Positions 40,108-48,457 of a DNA stretch of 64,000 nt are shown here, piece by piece. The notes below the pieces were generated by a model that searched no databases, was not told the origin of the DNA, and saw only the letters and a list, made by a program, of their open reading frames with translations. This DNA is from Pseudomonas sp. N40(2020). Its GTDB lineage: Bacteria > Pseudomonadota > Gammaproteobacteria > Pseudomonadales > Pseudomonadaceae. The position numbers and the translations under genes were made by a program. Where the stretch lies: NCBI RefSeq assembly GCF_014472415.1, contig NZ_JACSZV010000003.1, forward strand, positions 186,001-250,000. The letters are read 5' to 3'. Each line of letters opens with the position of its first letter. Position 1 is the stretch's first letter.

Positions 40108-40130
40108 TCCGGACGTTCAGCTACAAGATA

Positions 40131-40230
40131 AAACCTGTGGGCGCTGGCTTGCCAGCGATAGCGGAGTGTCAGCGACATCAACGTCTGCTGAACGGACGCC
40201 ATCGCTGGCAAGCCAGACTCCCACAGGTTT
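40131..40230. repeat. REP-like palindromic element, family 2, copy A
   Basis: Outer arms AAACCTGTGGG / CCCACAGGTTT and inner GCGCTGGCTTGCCAGCGAT / ATCGCTGGCAAGCCAG; T-rich after the right arm. The same core recurs at 49789-49884. Confidence 0.88.
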
Positions 40231-40413
40231 TTTGTTGATTTCAGAGTGTGCGGATGAAGCGCTTTTCATGACACTTTTGTTTCAATCAGCACTTTAGCTG
40301 TGCAATGCTGGCGCCCAGACCGTTAGCCAACTACAGCTTAAGTATCAGAACGTAGAAACCGCGCGGTACCGTCAACTTGCTCCTCTGGGGCGCTGCTATT
40401 ACAGGGGGTCTGC
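40231..40413 (+). promoter_or_regulatory. Leader region of the Na/Pi symporter gene
   Basis: Together with the repeat to its left this makes a 306-bp gap without genes. I see no convincing Pho box, and no ORF of note. Confidence 0.35.
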
Positions 40414-42072
40414 ATGCTCACCCTGCTCAATCTTCTTTCTGCCGTCGCCCTGCTGATCTGGGGAACGCACATCGTCCGAACCGGCATCCTGCGGGTGTAC
40501 GGCACCAATCTGCGCCATGTGATCGGCCAGAACATGTCCAAACGCTGGCTCGCGTTCGTCGCCGGTATCGTCGTGACCGCGATGGTGCAGAGCAGCAACG
40601 CCACCGCCATGCTCGTCACCTCCTTCGTCGGCCAAGGCCTGATGGCGCTGACCCCGGCACTGGCGACCATGCTCGGTGCCGACGTCGGTACGGCGCTGAT
40701 GGCGCGAGTGCTGACGTTCGATTTGTCGTGGCTGTCGCCACTGCTGATTTTCCTCGGGGTAATTTTCTTTCTGTCGCGTAAACAGACGCGGCTCGGGCAG
40801 ATGGGCCGGGTCAGCATCGGTTTAGGGCTGATCATTCTCGCGCTGCAATTGATCGTCGAAGCGGCTGCACCCATCACCCACGCTCAAGGCGTGAAAGTGA
40901 TTTTTGCTTCTCTGACTGGCGACATCCTCCTCGACGCCCTGGTCGGTGCGTTGTTCGCGATGATTTCCTACTCCAGCCTCGCCGCCGTTCTCCTGACTGC
41001 GACGCTTGCCGGGGCTGCGGTGATCAGCCTGCCGGTGGCGATCGGTCTGGTGATCGGCGCGAATATCGGCAGCGGCATTCTGGCGTTCATGAGCACCAGC
41101 ATGCAGAACGCGGCGGGCCGGCAAGTGGCGCTGGGCAGTCTGTTGTACAAGCTGATCGGCCTCTTATTGATCATCCCGGTGCTCGATCCGCTGGTGCACT
41201 GGATCGACAGCCTCGATTTCAGTCCGCAGGAAATGGTCATCGGCTTCCACCTGCTCTACAACACTGCGCGCTGCCTGATTCTGCTGCCGAGTGTCGGGCC
41301 GATGGCGCGGCTTTGCGCCTGGCTGCTACCGGAGCGCCCGGAGGTCAACGGCACGGCCAAACCCCGTCATCTTGACGCGACCGCGCTGGTCACGCCCAGC
41401 CTGGCCTTGGCCAATGCCGCGCGGGAAACCCTACGCGTGGGCGATCTGCTCGACAACATGCTCGACGCCACCCTCGACGTACTGCGCGGCAAACAAACTG
41501 CCGTCACCCAGGAAATCCGCCGGCTGACCGATGACATCGAGTCGCTGTGCAGCGCGATCAAGTTGTATCTGGCACAGATGCCCCGTGAGGACCTCGGCGA
41601 GCACGACAGCCGGCGCTGGGCGGAGATCATCGAACTGGTGATCAACCTGAAACTGGCCAGTGATCTGATCGAACGCATGCTGCGCAAGATTCAGCAGCAG
41701 AAGACTTCGCAGCGTCGTTCGTTTTCCGAAGAGGGGCTGGAGGATTTGGCCGTCCTGCATCAGCAACTCATCGCCAACCTGCGTTTGGGCCTGTCGGTAT
41801 TTCTCAGCAGCGACCGCGAAAGCGCTCGCCAGTTGTTGCGTGAGAAACGGCGCTTTCGCGCGCAGGAACGGCGTTTGGCCCATGCGCATGTCAGCCGTTT
41901 GCAACGCAAAATCGTGCAGAGTATTGAAACCAGTTCGCTGCATCTGGAGTTGATTGCAGACATGAGACGGCTCAATTCGCTGTTTTGCGGCAGCGCGTAT
42001 GTGGTGTTGGAAACGGCGGATACCGGGGCGTTGGCGGCGGATGATATGAGCGACATTACGCATTCGCCTTGA
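40414..42072 (+). CDS. Na+/phosphate cotransporter with PhoU-like domain (NptA/YjbB type)
   Basis: A 552-residue protein. Residues 1-310 carry the two inverted Na/Pi-cotransporter repeats, with MVQSSNATAMLVTSF near residue 55 and SYSSLAAVLLTA near residue 190, the Q-S-S-type motifs of the family. The cytosolic C-terminal 200 residues form a PhoU-like helical domain (NAARETLRVGDLLDNMLDATLDVL and onward). E. coli YjbB exports phosphate, so the direction is unclear. It is alone between two repeats. Confidence 0.9.
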   Translation: MLTLLNLLSAVALLIWGTHIVRTGILRVYGTNLRHVIGQNMSKRWLAFVAGIVVTAMVQSSNATAMLVTSFVGQGLMALTPALATMLGADVGTALMARVLTFDLSWLSPLLIFLGVIFFLSRKQTRLGQMGRVSIGLGLIILALQLIVEAAAPITHAQGVKVIFASLTGDILLDALVGALFAMISYSSLAAVLLTATLAGAAVISLPVAIGLVIGANIGSGILAFMSTSMQNAAGRQVALGSLLYKLIGLLLIIPVLDPLVHWIDSLDFSPQEMVIGFHLLYNTARCLILLPSVGPMARLCAWLLPERPEVNGTAKPRHLDATALVTPSLALANAARETLRVGDLLDNMLDATLDVLRGKQTAVTQEIRRLTDDIESLCSAIKLYLAQMPREDLGEHDSRRWAEIIELVINLKLASDLIERMLRKIQQQKTSQRRSFSEEGLEDLAVLHQQLIANLRLGLSVFLSSDRESARQLLREKRRFRAQERRLAHAHVSRLQRKIVQSIETSSLHLELIADMRRLNSLFCGSAYVVLETADTGALAADDMSDITHSP

Positions 42073-42118
42073 ACGTCTGGGGCTGGGTTTAGTCAGTAAC
42101 TTTGATTCAGCCTTAAGA

Positions 42119-42201
42119 CCTTCGCGAGCAGGCTCGCTCCCACCTTTGAAACACGTTCCCTTGTGGGAGCGACGGTGCGACGATTCGACCTGCTCGCGAA
42201 G
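42119..42201. repeat. REP-like palindromic element, family 3
   Basis: CCTTCGCGAGCAGG with GCTCCCAC on the left pairs with GTGGGAGC and CCTGCTCGCGAAGG on the right. It lies between the Na/Pi gene and the M16 peptidase gene. Confidence 0.85.
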
Positions 42202-42253
42202 GGCGGCCTGAATAGCGACACGGATCTCCAAATCAGCCGTATGGAAGCCTGTT

Positions 42254-43642
42254 ATGCGTTGCCTGTTGTTCGCCTGTCTGTTGCTCGGTTCACTCCCCTC
42301 TTTTGCCCTGGATCGTTTTCAGGTCGAAGGCTATGCATTGCCCAACGGTTTGCAGTTGCTACTCAAGCCCGGCACCGAACGCGGGCATGTGGCGATCCGG
42401 CTGGTGGTGGGCGTCGGCCTCGACGACTTTGACTGTGACGAAAAAGAGCTGCCGCATCTGCTTGAGCATCTGCTGTTCAGCGGCATCGACGCCACGGGAG
42501 AAGGCGGCCTCGAAGAACGCATGCAGGCGCTCGGTGGCGAGTGGAACGCCTTCACCAGCAACGCCGACACCACGTTCGTCATCGAAGCTCCGGCGAAGAA
42601 CCAGCGCAAAGTGCTCGACCTGCTACTCGATCTGCTGACCCAGACCCGCATCGACGACAACGCAATCAACGCCGCCAAACGTGTGGTCGAGCGTGAGGAC
42701 GGCGGTCACTACACCAAGCTGCAACGCTTTCTCGACCGTCAGGATCTGGGCCACACCGCGAGCAATCAACTGGCGGTCGAACTGGGCCTGAAATGTCCGC
42801 AACGCGCGGAGGTTGATCACCTGACCCAAGAGCAATTGGAGAAGGTGCGCAAGGTCTGGTACGCGCCGAACAACATGAGCCTGATCGTCGTCGGCGAACT
42901 CGACAAATTGCTGCCGGCCTATCTGGAACGCACCTTGGGCGCGCTCGACGCGGTTGAACCGAGCGAACATCGCCCGCTGCCGGACATCCGCTCCAGCGCT
43001 GCCCATGAACGCACCCTCACCCGTGGTTTTATCGGCGAAAGCGCCAAGCTGCACTGGCTGGTGCCGGAGCCGGTGCTGGACGATCAGTACGACCAGACCT
43101 TCGACATCCTCAAGGACTACCTCGACTGGGCGCTGTATCGACAGATACGCCTGAACCACGGTTTGTCTTATGGGCCGTGGGCCGAGCGCGAAGTGTTTGG
43201 TGGCGTCGGCTTCATGAGCCTGAATGCTGATCTGGATCGCGATGACGTTGACGAAGCCATCCAGGTGCTGGAAACCCTCAAGGCCGATCTGCTGAAAAAC
43301 GGCCTCGATCCGGACACCTTTGCCCGCATTAAACAAGCCGCCATCGCCCATCAGGCGTGGGCGGTGCAAGGCAACAGCGCGCTGGCCGATTACTACTGGA
43401 GCGCGCTGGGTGACTATGAGGACGGCCGCTTCGCCAACCCTGCCCGCGAGCTGCAGGGCGTGACGCTGGACGCGGCGAACAAGGCCATGCGCGAGTTGTT
43501 GCTGCAACCGGGGTATCTGCGGATCGAGAAGCCGTTGATCAGTGATGATCAGGTGTTGTGGCTGAGTGCGGGTGGGCTGGGCGTGTTGCTGCTGATTCTG
43601 ATTGGCTGGCGTTTGCGTCGCCGCAAATCCGCTGAACACTGA
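42254..43642 (+). CDS. M16-family zinc metallopeptidase, exported and membrane-anchored
   Basis: A 462-residue protein with an N-terminal signal peptide (residues 1-18) and a C-terminal hydrophobic segment followed by RRRKSAEH, so the peptidase domain probably faces the periplasm and is held by the C-terminal anchor. The inverted zinc motif HLLEH is at residues 68-72, and a distal Glu in RVVEREDGG near residue 148 completes the site. A second, inactive M16 half follows. The length is about half that of pitrilysin and matches PqqF/processing-peptidase-like single-unit members. The substrate is unknown. Confidence 0.87.
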   Translation: MRCLLFACLLLGSLPSFALDRFQVEGYALPNGLQLLLKPGTERGHVAIRLVVGVGLDDFDCDEKELPHLLEHLLFSGIDATGEGGLEERMQALGGEWNAFTSNADTTFVIEAPAKNQRKVLDLLLDLLTQTRIDDNAINAAKRVVEREDGGHYTKLQRFLDRQDLGHTASNQLAVELGLKCPQRAEVDHLTQEQLEKVRKVWYAPNNMSLIVVGELDKLLPAYLERTLGALDAVEPSEHRPLPDIRSSAAHERTLTRGFIGESAKLHWLVPEPVLDDQYDQTFDILKDYLDWALYRQIRLNHGLSYGPWAEREVFGGVGFMSLNADLDRDDVDEAIQVLETLKADLLKNGLDPDTFARIKQAAIAHQAWAVQGNSALADYYWSALGDYEDGRFANPARELQGVTLDAANKAMRELLLQPGYLRIEKPLISDDQVLWLSAGGLGVLLLILIGWRLRRRKSAEH

Positions 43643-43738
43643 ACCTGTGGTGATATTTACTGACCGGCAGCCTCGCCACACCGCCGCGCCAGCGGTACTC
43701 TGTCGAGGTTTTTTCCTACGACTGTCGTGAACCGCCAA

Positions 43739-44767
43739 ATGCCAAAAATCCCCCAGATCATCCAGCGCATTCTTGAGCTGATGAAGCGCTATCCCGGGGT
43801 CATTGCGCTTGGTGGTTTCATCTCCGGGGTCGGCAGTTTCATCCTGGTCGACCGGCAACAGGGCCTGGCGAGCTGGATCACCACGATCATGCTGCTGAGC
43901 TGGATCTGGCTGATGCTGGAAAACAGCCTGACCAAGCTGTTCACGCGGATTTTCAAACGGGAAATTCCCCAGCCGCTGCTGCGTTACGCGACGCAGATGA
44001 TCCATCAGGAAAGCCTGTTTTTTGTCCTGCCGTTCTTCTTCATCACCACGACGTGGAATAGCGGCCAGTTGATTTTCACCGGGCTGTTGAGCATCGCCGC
44101 ACTGATTTCGGTGATCGATCCGCTCTACTACAAATGGCTGGCGCCGCGACGCTGGGCGTTTCTCGCGCTGCATACCCTGACCCTGTTCGCCGCACTGCTC
44201 ACTGCATTGCCGGTGATCATGCACCTGACCACTTCGCAGAGTTTCAAATGGGCGCTGGGCACCGCAGTGGTGTTGTCGTTCCCGAGCCTGGCGTCAATCT
44301 TCCCGATCCGCACGGTGCGCAACGCGCTGGCGATTCTGTGCATCACGGTGGGCATCGGCGGCGTTGGCTGGGTCCTGCGTTCCTGGGTGCCGCCGGCGAC
44401 GCTGTGGATGAGCGACGTGGCGATCAGTACGCAGATGCAGGATCGCACCCCCGGCGCCAGCCTCGACGAGGTCAGTGCCGAACAGATTCGCAACGGCGGG
44501 CTCTACGCCTACACCGCGATCAACGCGCCGCGCGGCCTGGATGAGCGGATTTATCACGTCTGGCAGTTCAACGGCAAAGAGGTCGATCGCATCGCTCTCG
44601 ACATCCATGGCGGGCGCAAGGAAGGCTACCGGGCATGGACGCACAAGCAGAATTTCCCCGGCAATCCGGCAGGCAAGTGGCAGGTTCGAGTACTGACCGA
44701 GGATGGCCAAGTGATCGGCGTGCTCCGTTTTGAAGTGACGGACAGCACAGCGGTCAAAGAAAAGTAG
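43739..44767 (+). CDS. DUF2914 membrane protein
   Basis: A 342-residue protein. The first 215 residues hold about six or seven hydrophobic segments; the last 120 are a soluble, probably periplasmic DUF2914 domain with YHVWQFNGKEVDRIALDI and GKWQVRVLTEDGQVIGVLRF, rich in strands. The function is unknown. The ATG at 43739 and a GTG at 43727 are both possible starts, neither with a strong ribosome site. It lies 54 bp before the Mla-like operon but need not belong to it. Confidence 0.8.
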   Translation: MPKIPQIIQRILELMKRYPGVIALGGFISGVGSFILVDRQQGLASWITTIMLLSWIWLMLENSLTKLFTRIFKREIPQPLLRYATQMIHQESLFFVLPFFFITTTWNSGQLIFTGLLSIAALISVIDPLYYKWLAPRRWAFLALHTLTLFAALLTALPVIMHLTTSQSFKWALGTAVVLSFPSLASIFPIRTVRNALAILCITVGIGGVGWVLRSWVPPATLWMSDVAISTQMQDRTPGASLDEVSAEQIRNGGLYAYTAINAPRGLDERIYHVWQFNGKEVDRIALDIHGGRKEGYRAWTHKQNFPGNPAGKWQVRVLTEDGQVIGVLRFEVTDSTAVKEK

Positions 44768-44821
44768 TCAGGTTCGTGCTATTACGTATGCCAGCGTATT
44801 TAGCCGAAAAGCACGGAGCTT

Positions 44822-45970
44822 ATGACCAGCCGTTCAATGACAGGCAGTGCCCAACTGGACACGTCGATCACCCCTGCCCGCCTGCGGGTTACCGGGGACT
44901 GGACGCTCGCCCATTACGCCGACCTCAAGCAACTGAGCGAAAAGCTCCACGGCCAATACGACGCCAGCACGCCGATTGATCTGAACGGCCTCGGTGCCCT
45001 CGATACCGCTGGCGCCTCGTTGCTGGTGGAACTGCTCGGTTCCGAACGCCTCGGCAAATCCGCCGAACATCCCGATTGCACGATTTCCTCTGCTGATCGC
45101 GCGCTGCTGCAAACCGTGTATCAGTCGCTGACCGATTTCTGCGTGCCCATCAAGGAACCGGAAGTCAGCGTCAGCGTGCAGTTGCTGACGCGCATCGGCC
45201 GCGCCGTCGACACGATCTGGCAAGACACTCTGCAACTGCTCGGCTTCGTCGGGCTGATTCTGGAAACCATCGCCCGCAACCTGTTCCGGCCCAAGCGCTG
45301 GCGGATCACGCCGATGATTGCGCACATCGAACAGACCGGTCTCGACGCCGCGCCCATCGTGGCGTTGCTGACCTTTCTGGTCGGCGCGGTGGTGGCGTTT
45401 CTCGGCGCGACGGTGCTGGCCAGTTTCGGCGCGACGATTTTTACCGTGGATCTGGTGGGCTTCTCGTTCCTGCGTGAGTTCGGCGTGTTGCTGACGGCGA
45501 TCCTGATGGCCGGGCGCACCGCCAGTGCGTTCACCGCGCAGATCGGCTCGATGAAGGCCAACGAAGAAATCGACGCGATCCGCACCCTCGGCCTCGACCC
45601 CATGGAGTTGCTGGTAGTACCACGGGTGCTGGCGATGCTGGTGGCGTTGCCGATGCTGACGTTTCTGGCGATGCTCTCGGGCATCGTCGGCGGCGGCGTG
45701 GTCTGCGCGGTGTCGCTGGATATTTCGCCGGCGATGTTCCTGTCGCTGCTGCAATCGGACATCGGCATTCAGCATTTCCTGGTCGGGCTGGTCAAAGCGC
45801 CGATCTTCGCCTTCCTGATCGCCGCGATCGGTTGCCTGGAAGGCTTCAAGGTCAGCGGCAGCGCCGAATCGGTCGGCGCCCACACCACCTCCGCCGTGGT
45901 GCAGTCGATTTTTGTGGTGATCGTGCTCGACGCGGTGGCCGCGCTGTTCTTCATGGAGATGGGCTGGTGA
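44822..45970 (+). CDS. MlaE-like ABC permease with N-terminal STAS domain
   Basis: A 382-residue inner-membrane protein of the MlaE permease family. Residues 1-110 form a STAS-like domain (LNGLGALDTAGASLLVELLG), a role played by the separate MlaB protein in E. coli. The rest is the permease, with VAFLGATVLASFG, FGVLLTAILMAGRTASAFTAQIGSMKANEEIDAI (a landmark for the family coupling helix) and PRVLAMLVALPML. It moves lipids between membranes with the ATPase and MCE proteins encoded next. The start at 44822 follows ACGGAGCTT. It overlaps the ATPase gene by 4 bp. Confidence 0.92.
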   Translation: MTSRSMTGSAQLDTSITPARLRVTGDWTLAHYADLKQLSEKLHGQYDASTPIDLNGLGALDTAGASLLVELLGSERLGKSAEHPDCTISSADRALLQTVYQSLTDFCVPIKEPEVSVSVQLLTRIGRAVDTIWQDTLQLLGFVGLILETIARNLFRPKRWRITPMIAHIEQTGLDAAPIVALLTFLVGAVVAFLGATVLASFGATIFTVDLVGFSFLREFGVLLTAILMAGRTASAFTAQIGSMKANEEIDAIRTLGLDPMELLVVPRVLAMLVALPMLTFLAMLSGIVGGGVVCAVSLDISPAMFLSLLQSDIGIQHFLVGLVKAPIFAFLIAAIGCLEGFKVSGSAESVGAHTTSAVVQSIFVVIVLDAVAALFFMEMGW

Positions 45971-46770
45971 GTCGTCTACCCCGCGCGCCCGCCGAGGCAG
46001 TAATCGAAGTCCGTGGCCTGTGCAATCGCTTTGGCAGCCAGAGCGTGCACGAAAACCTCGATCTGGATTTGTACAAAGGCGAAATCCTCGCCGTGGTCGG
46101 CGGTTCCGGCAGCGGCAAATCGGTGCTGTTGCGCAGCATCGTCGGCCTGCGCCGGCCCAGCGAAGGCAACGTCAAAGTATTCGGCCAGAACCTGCCAAGC
46201 CTGTCCGAGCACGAGCGCTCACTGGTCGAGCGGCGCTTTGGCGTGCTGTTCCAGAAAGGCGCGCTGTTTTCCTCGCTGACGGTGACCGAGAACGTCGCCC
46301 TGCCCCTGATCGAACACGCCGGCCTGAGTCGCCACGATGCCGAGCATCTGGCCGCGGTCAAACTGGCGCTGGCCGGGTTGCCGCTGTCGGCGGCGGACAA
46401 ATACCCGTCGTCGCTGTCCGGCGGCATGATCAAGCGCGCCGCATTGGCCCGGGCCTTGGCCCTGGATCCGGACATCCTGTTTCTCGACGAACCCACCGCC
46501 GGCCTCGATCCGATCGGCGCGGCGCAGTTCGATCAATTGATCCTGACCCTGCGCGACGCGTTGGGCCTGAGCGTGTTTCTGGTGACCCACGACCTCGACA
46601 CGCTCTACACCATCACCGACCGCGTGGCGGTGCTGGCGCAGAAGAAAGTGCTGGTCGCGGGTCCCATCGACGTCGTTTCGGAAACGGATGACGCGTGGAT
46701 TCACGAATACTTCCACGGCCCGCGCGGCCGCTCGGCGCTGGACGCCGCCAAATTGCTTAACGAGGTCTGA
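45967..46770 (+). CDS. MlaF-like ABC ATPase (GTG start)
   Basis: A 267-residue ATP-binding subunit. Walker A is GGSGSGKS near residue 40, the Q-loop region FQKGALFSSLTV, signature LSGGMIKRAALARALA, Walker B ILFLDEPTAGLDP and H-loop LVTHDLDTLY are all intact. The phrase FQKGALFSSLTVTENVALPL is typical of the Mla/Ttg2A group. The GTG start overlaps the permease stop (GTGA), so expression is coupled; the longer open frame lies inside the permease gene. Confidence 0.93.
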   Translation: MSRLPRAPAEAVIEVRGLCNRFGSQSVHENLDLDLYKGEILAVVGGSGSGKSVLLRSIVGLRRPSEGNVKVFGQNLPSLSEHERSLVERRFGVLFQKGALFSSLTVTENVALPLIEHAGLSRHDAEHLAAVKLALAGLPLSAADKYPSSLSGGMIKRAALARALALDPDILFLDEPTAGLDPIGAAQFDQLILTLRDALGLSVFLVTHDLDTLYTITDRVAVLAQKKVLVAGPIDVVSETDDAWIHEYFHGPRGRSALDAAKLLNEV

Positions 46771-46771
46771 C

Positions 46772-47710
46772 ATGGAAACCCGAGCCCATCATGTGTTGAT
46801 TGGCCTGTTCACCGTCATCGTGGTGGCCGGCGCCCTGCTCTTCGGTCTGTTCCTGGCCAAGTCCAGCGTCGACACCGAGTTCAAGGATTACGAAATCGTC
46901 TTCAACGAGGCGGTCAGCGGTCTGTCCAAGGGCAGTTCGGTGCAGTACAGCGGGATCAAGGTCGGCGACGTGGTCAACCTGCGCCTCGATCCACAGGACC
47001 CGCGCCGGGTGCTGGCGCGGATTCGTCTGGGTGGCGACACCCCGATCAAGGAAGACACCCTGGCCAAACTGGCGCTGACCGGGATCACCGGTACGTCGAT
47101 CATCCAGCTCAGCGGCGGTACGCCAGAAAGCCCGAAACTCAGAGGGCGTGACGGCAACCTGCCGACCATCGTTGCCTCGCCTTCGCCGATTTCGCGTCTG
47201 CTCAATGACAGCAACGACTTGATGACCGGCATCAGTGCCCTGCTCAATAACGCCAATCACATGTTCTCCGCCGAAAACGTCGAACGCGTCAGTAACACCC
47301 TCGCCCACTTGGAACAGACCACCGGCTCGATCAACGATCAGCGCGGCGACTTGCGTCAGGCCATGCAGCAACTGGCGACGGTCGGCAAACAGGCCGGCAA
47401 CATGCTCGAACAGACCTCGCTGTTGATGCGCAACGCCAACGGCCTGCTCAACGATCAGGGCAAACAGGCGCTAGGCAGTGCCGAACAGGCGATGAAGTCG
47501 CTGGAACAAAGCAGCTCCACCATCAACGGCCTGCTGAGCAAGAACCAGAACTCCCTCGACAACGGCATGCAGGGCCTCAATGGCCTGGCGCCGGCGATCC
47601 GCGAACTGCGCGAGACGCTGACTTCGCTGCGTGCCATTTCCCAACGCCTGGAGGCCAACCCCAGCGGTTACCTGCTGGGCAGTGACAAGAACAAGGAGTT
47701 CACGCCATGA
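46772..47710 (+). CDS. MlaD-like MCE-domain protein
   Basis: A 312-residue protein with one N-terminal membrane anchor (about residues 8-26, VLIGLFTVIVVAGALLFGLF) and a periplasmic MCE domain (about 38-120, FNEAVSGLSKGSSVQYSGIKVGDV and onward). The long C-terminal part is helical and Gln/Asn-rich with heptad-like spacing, and probably forms the needle-like tube seen in other MCE hexamers. It begins one base after the ATPase stop with GAGG upstream and overlaps the lipoprotein gene by 4 bp. Confidence 0.93.
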   Translation: METRAHHVLIGLFTVIVVAGALLFGLFLAKSSVDTEFKDYEIVFNEAVSGLSKGSSVQYSGIKVGDVVNLRLDPQDPRRVLARIRLGGDTPIKEDTLAKLALTGITGTSIIQLSGGTPESPKLRGRDGNLPTIVASPSPISRLLNDSNDLMTGISALLNNANHMFSAENVERVSNTLAHLEQTTGSINDQRGDLRQAMQQLATVGKQAGNMLEQTSLLMRNANGLLNDQGKQALGSAEQAMKSLEQSSSTINGLLSKNQNSLDNGMQGLNGLAPAIRELRETLTSLRAISQRLEANPSGYLLGSDKNKEFTP

Positions 47711-48336
47711 AGCTGACTCGCCTCGCCCTCCTCGCCGCTGGCGTTACCCTGATCAGCGCGTGCTCGATCTTGCCCAAGTCGGAGCCATCGGACGTTTACC
47801 GTCTGCCGAGCGCACAAGCACCCGCCTCGGCCAGTTCGGCGGCGCCGCAGCAGTGGTCGCTGCGCCTGAACAAGTTGCTGGCCAGCGAAGCGTTGAACCG
47901 GCCGAGTATTGCGGTGATTCCACAGGGCGACGTGATCAGCAGCTACAAGGCTTCGCGCTGGAGCGATCCTGCCCCGGTGCTGGTGCGTAATCGGTTGCTG
48001 GACGGCTTCGCGCGTGATGGCCGGGTGACGTTGCTGAGTACCGATGACAGCAACTTTGCCGCGGATCTGGAGCTGGGCGGGAATTTGCAGGCGTTTCAGA
48101 CTGAATATCAGGGGACGCAGGCCAGCGTCGTGGTGCGAGTCGATGCGCTGCTGGTGCGTGGCTATGACCAGCGGATTCTGGCCAGCCGCCGCTTTGAAGA
48201 GCGTCAACCGTTGAGCGATGTGCAGGTGCCAGCAGTGGTCGCAGGCTTCGGCCAGGCCAGTGATCGCCTGACCGCGAAGGTCGTGGCGTGGGCGGTAGAT
48301 CAAGGGCAGAAACTCGCACCAGAACCCAGACCTTAA
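47707..48336 (+). CDS. ABC-type transport auxiliary lipoprotein (PqiC/LetC-like)
   Basis: A 209-residue lipoprotein: signal peptide with lipobox LISAC (Cys19), then the PqiC-family fold with DVYRLP near the N terminus and VVRVDALLVRGYDQRILASRRFEER in the middle (a landmark only). PqiC proteins connect MCE systems to the outer membrane. As the last gene of the four-gene operon it would complete an envelope-spanning lipid transporter, standing where MlaC occurs in canonical Mla operons. Confidence 0.88.
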   Translation: MKLTRLALLAAGVTLISACSILPKSEPSDVYRLPSAQAPASASSAAPQQWSLRLNKLLASEALNRPSIAVIPQGDVISSYKASRWSDPAPVLVRNRLLDGFARDGRVTLLSTDDSNFAADLELGGNLQAFQTEYQGTQASVVVRVDALLVRGYDQRILASRRFEERQPLSDVQVPAVVAGFGQASDRLTAKVVAWAVDQGQKLAPEPRP

Positions 48337-48353
48337 GCCCCACACAAAACCAA

Positions 48354-48443
48354 TGTAGGAGCCAGCCTGCTGGCGATGGCGGTTTGTCAGTCACCATCAT
48401 TAGTGCCTGTCAGCAAGCTATCGCGAGCAGGTTCACTCCTACA
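48354..48443. repeat. REP-like palindromic element, family 3-related
   Basis: Outer arms TGTAGGAG / CTCCTACA and inner GCCTGCTGGCGAT paired imperfectly with ATCGCGAGCAGG; it lies between convergent lipoprotein and SpmA-SpmB genes. Confidence 0.8.
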
Positions 48444-48457
48444 GTTTTGATCTGTGA

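Noticed and set aside
40231..40413. Pho box upstream of the Na/Pi symporter
   Set aside because: An ATGACA-like piece is present, but no second half at the right spacing.
42623..44224. 533-codon minus-strand frame spanning the M16 and DUF2914 genes
   Set aside because: It crosses two well-supported genes and the gap between them, with no domain.
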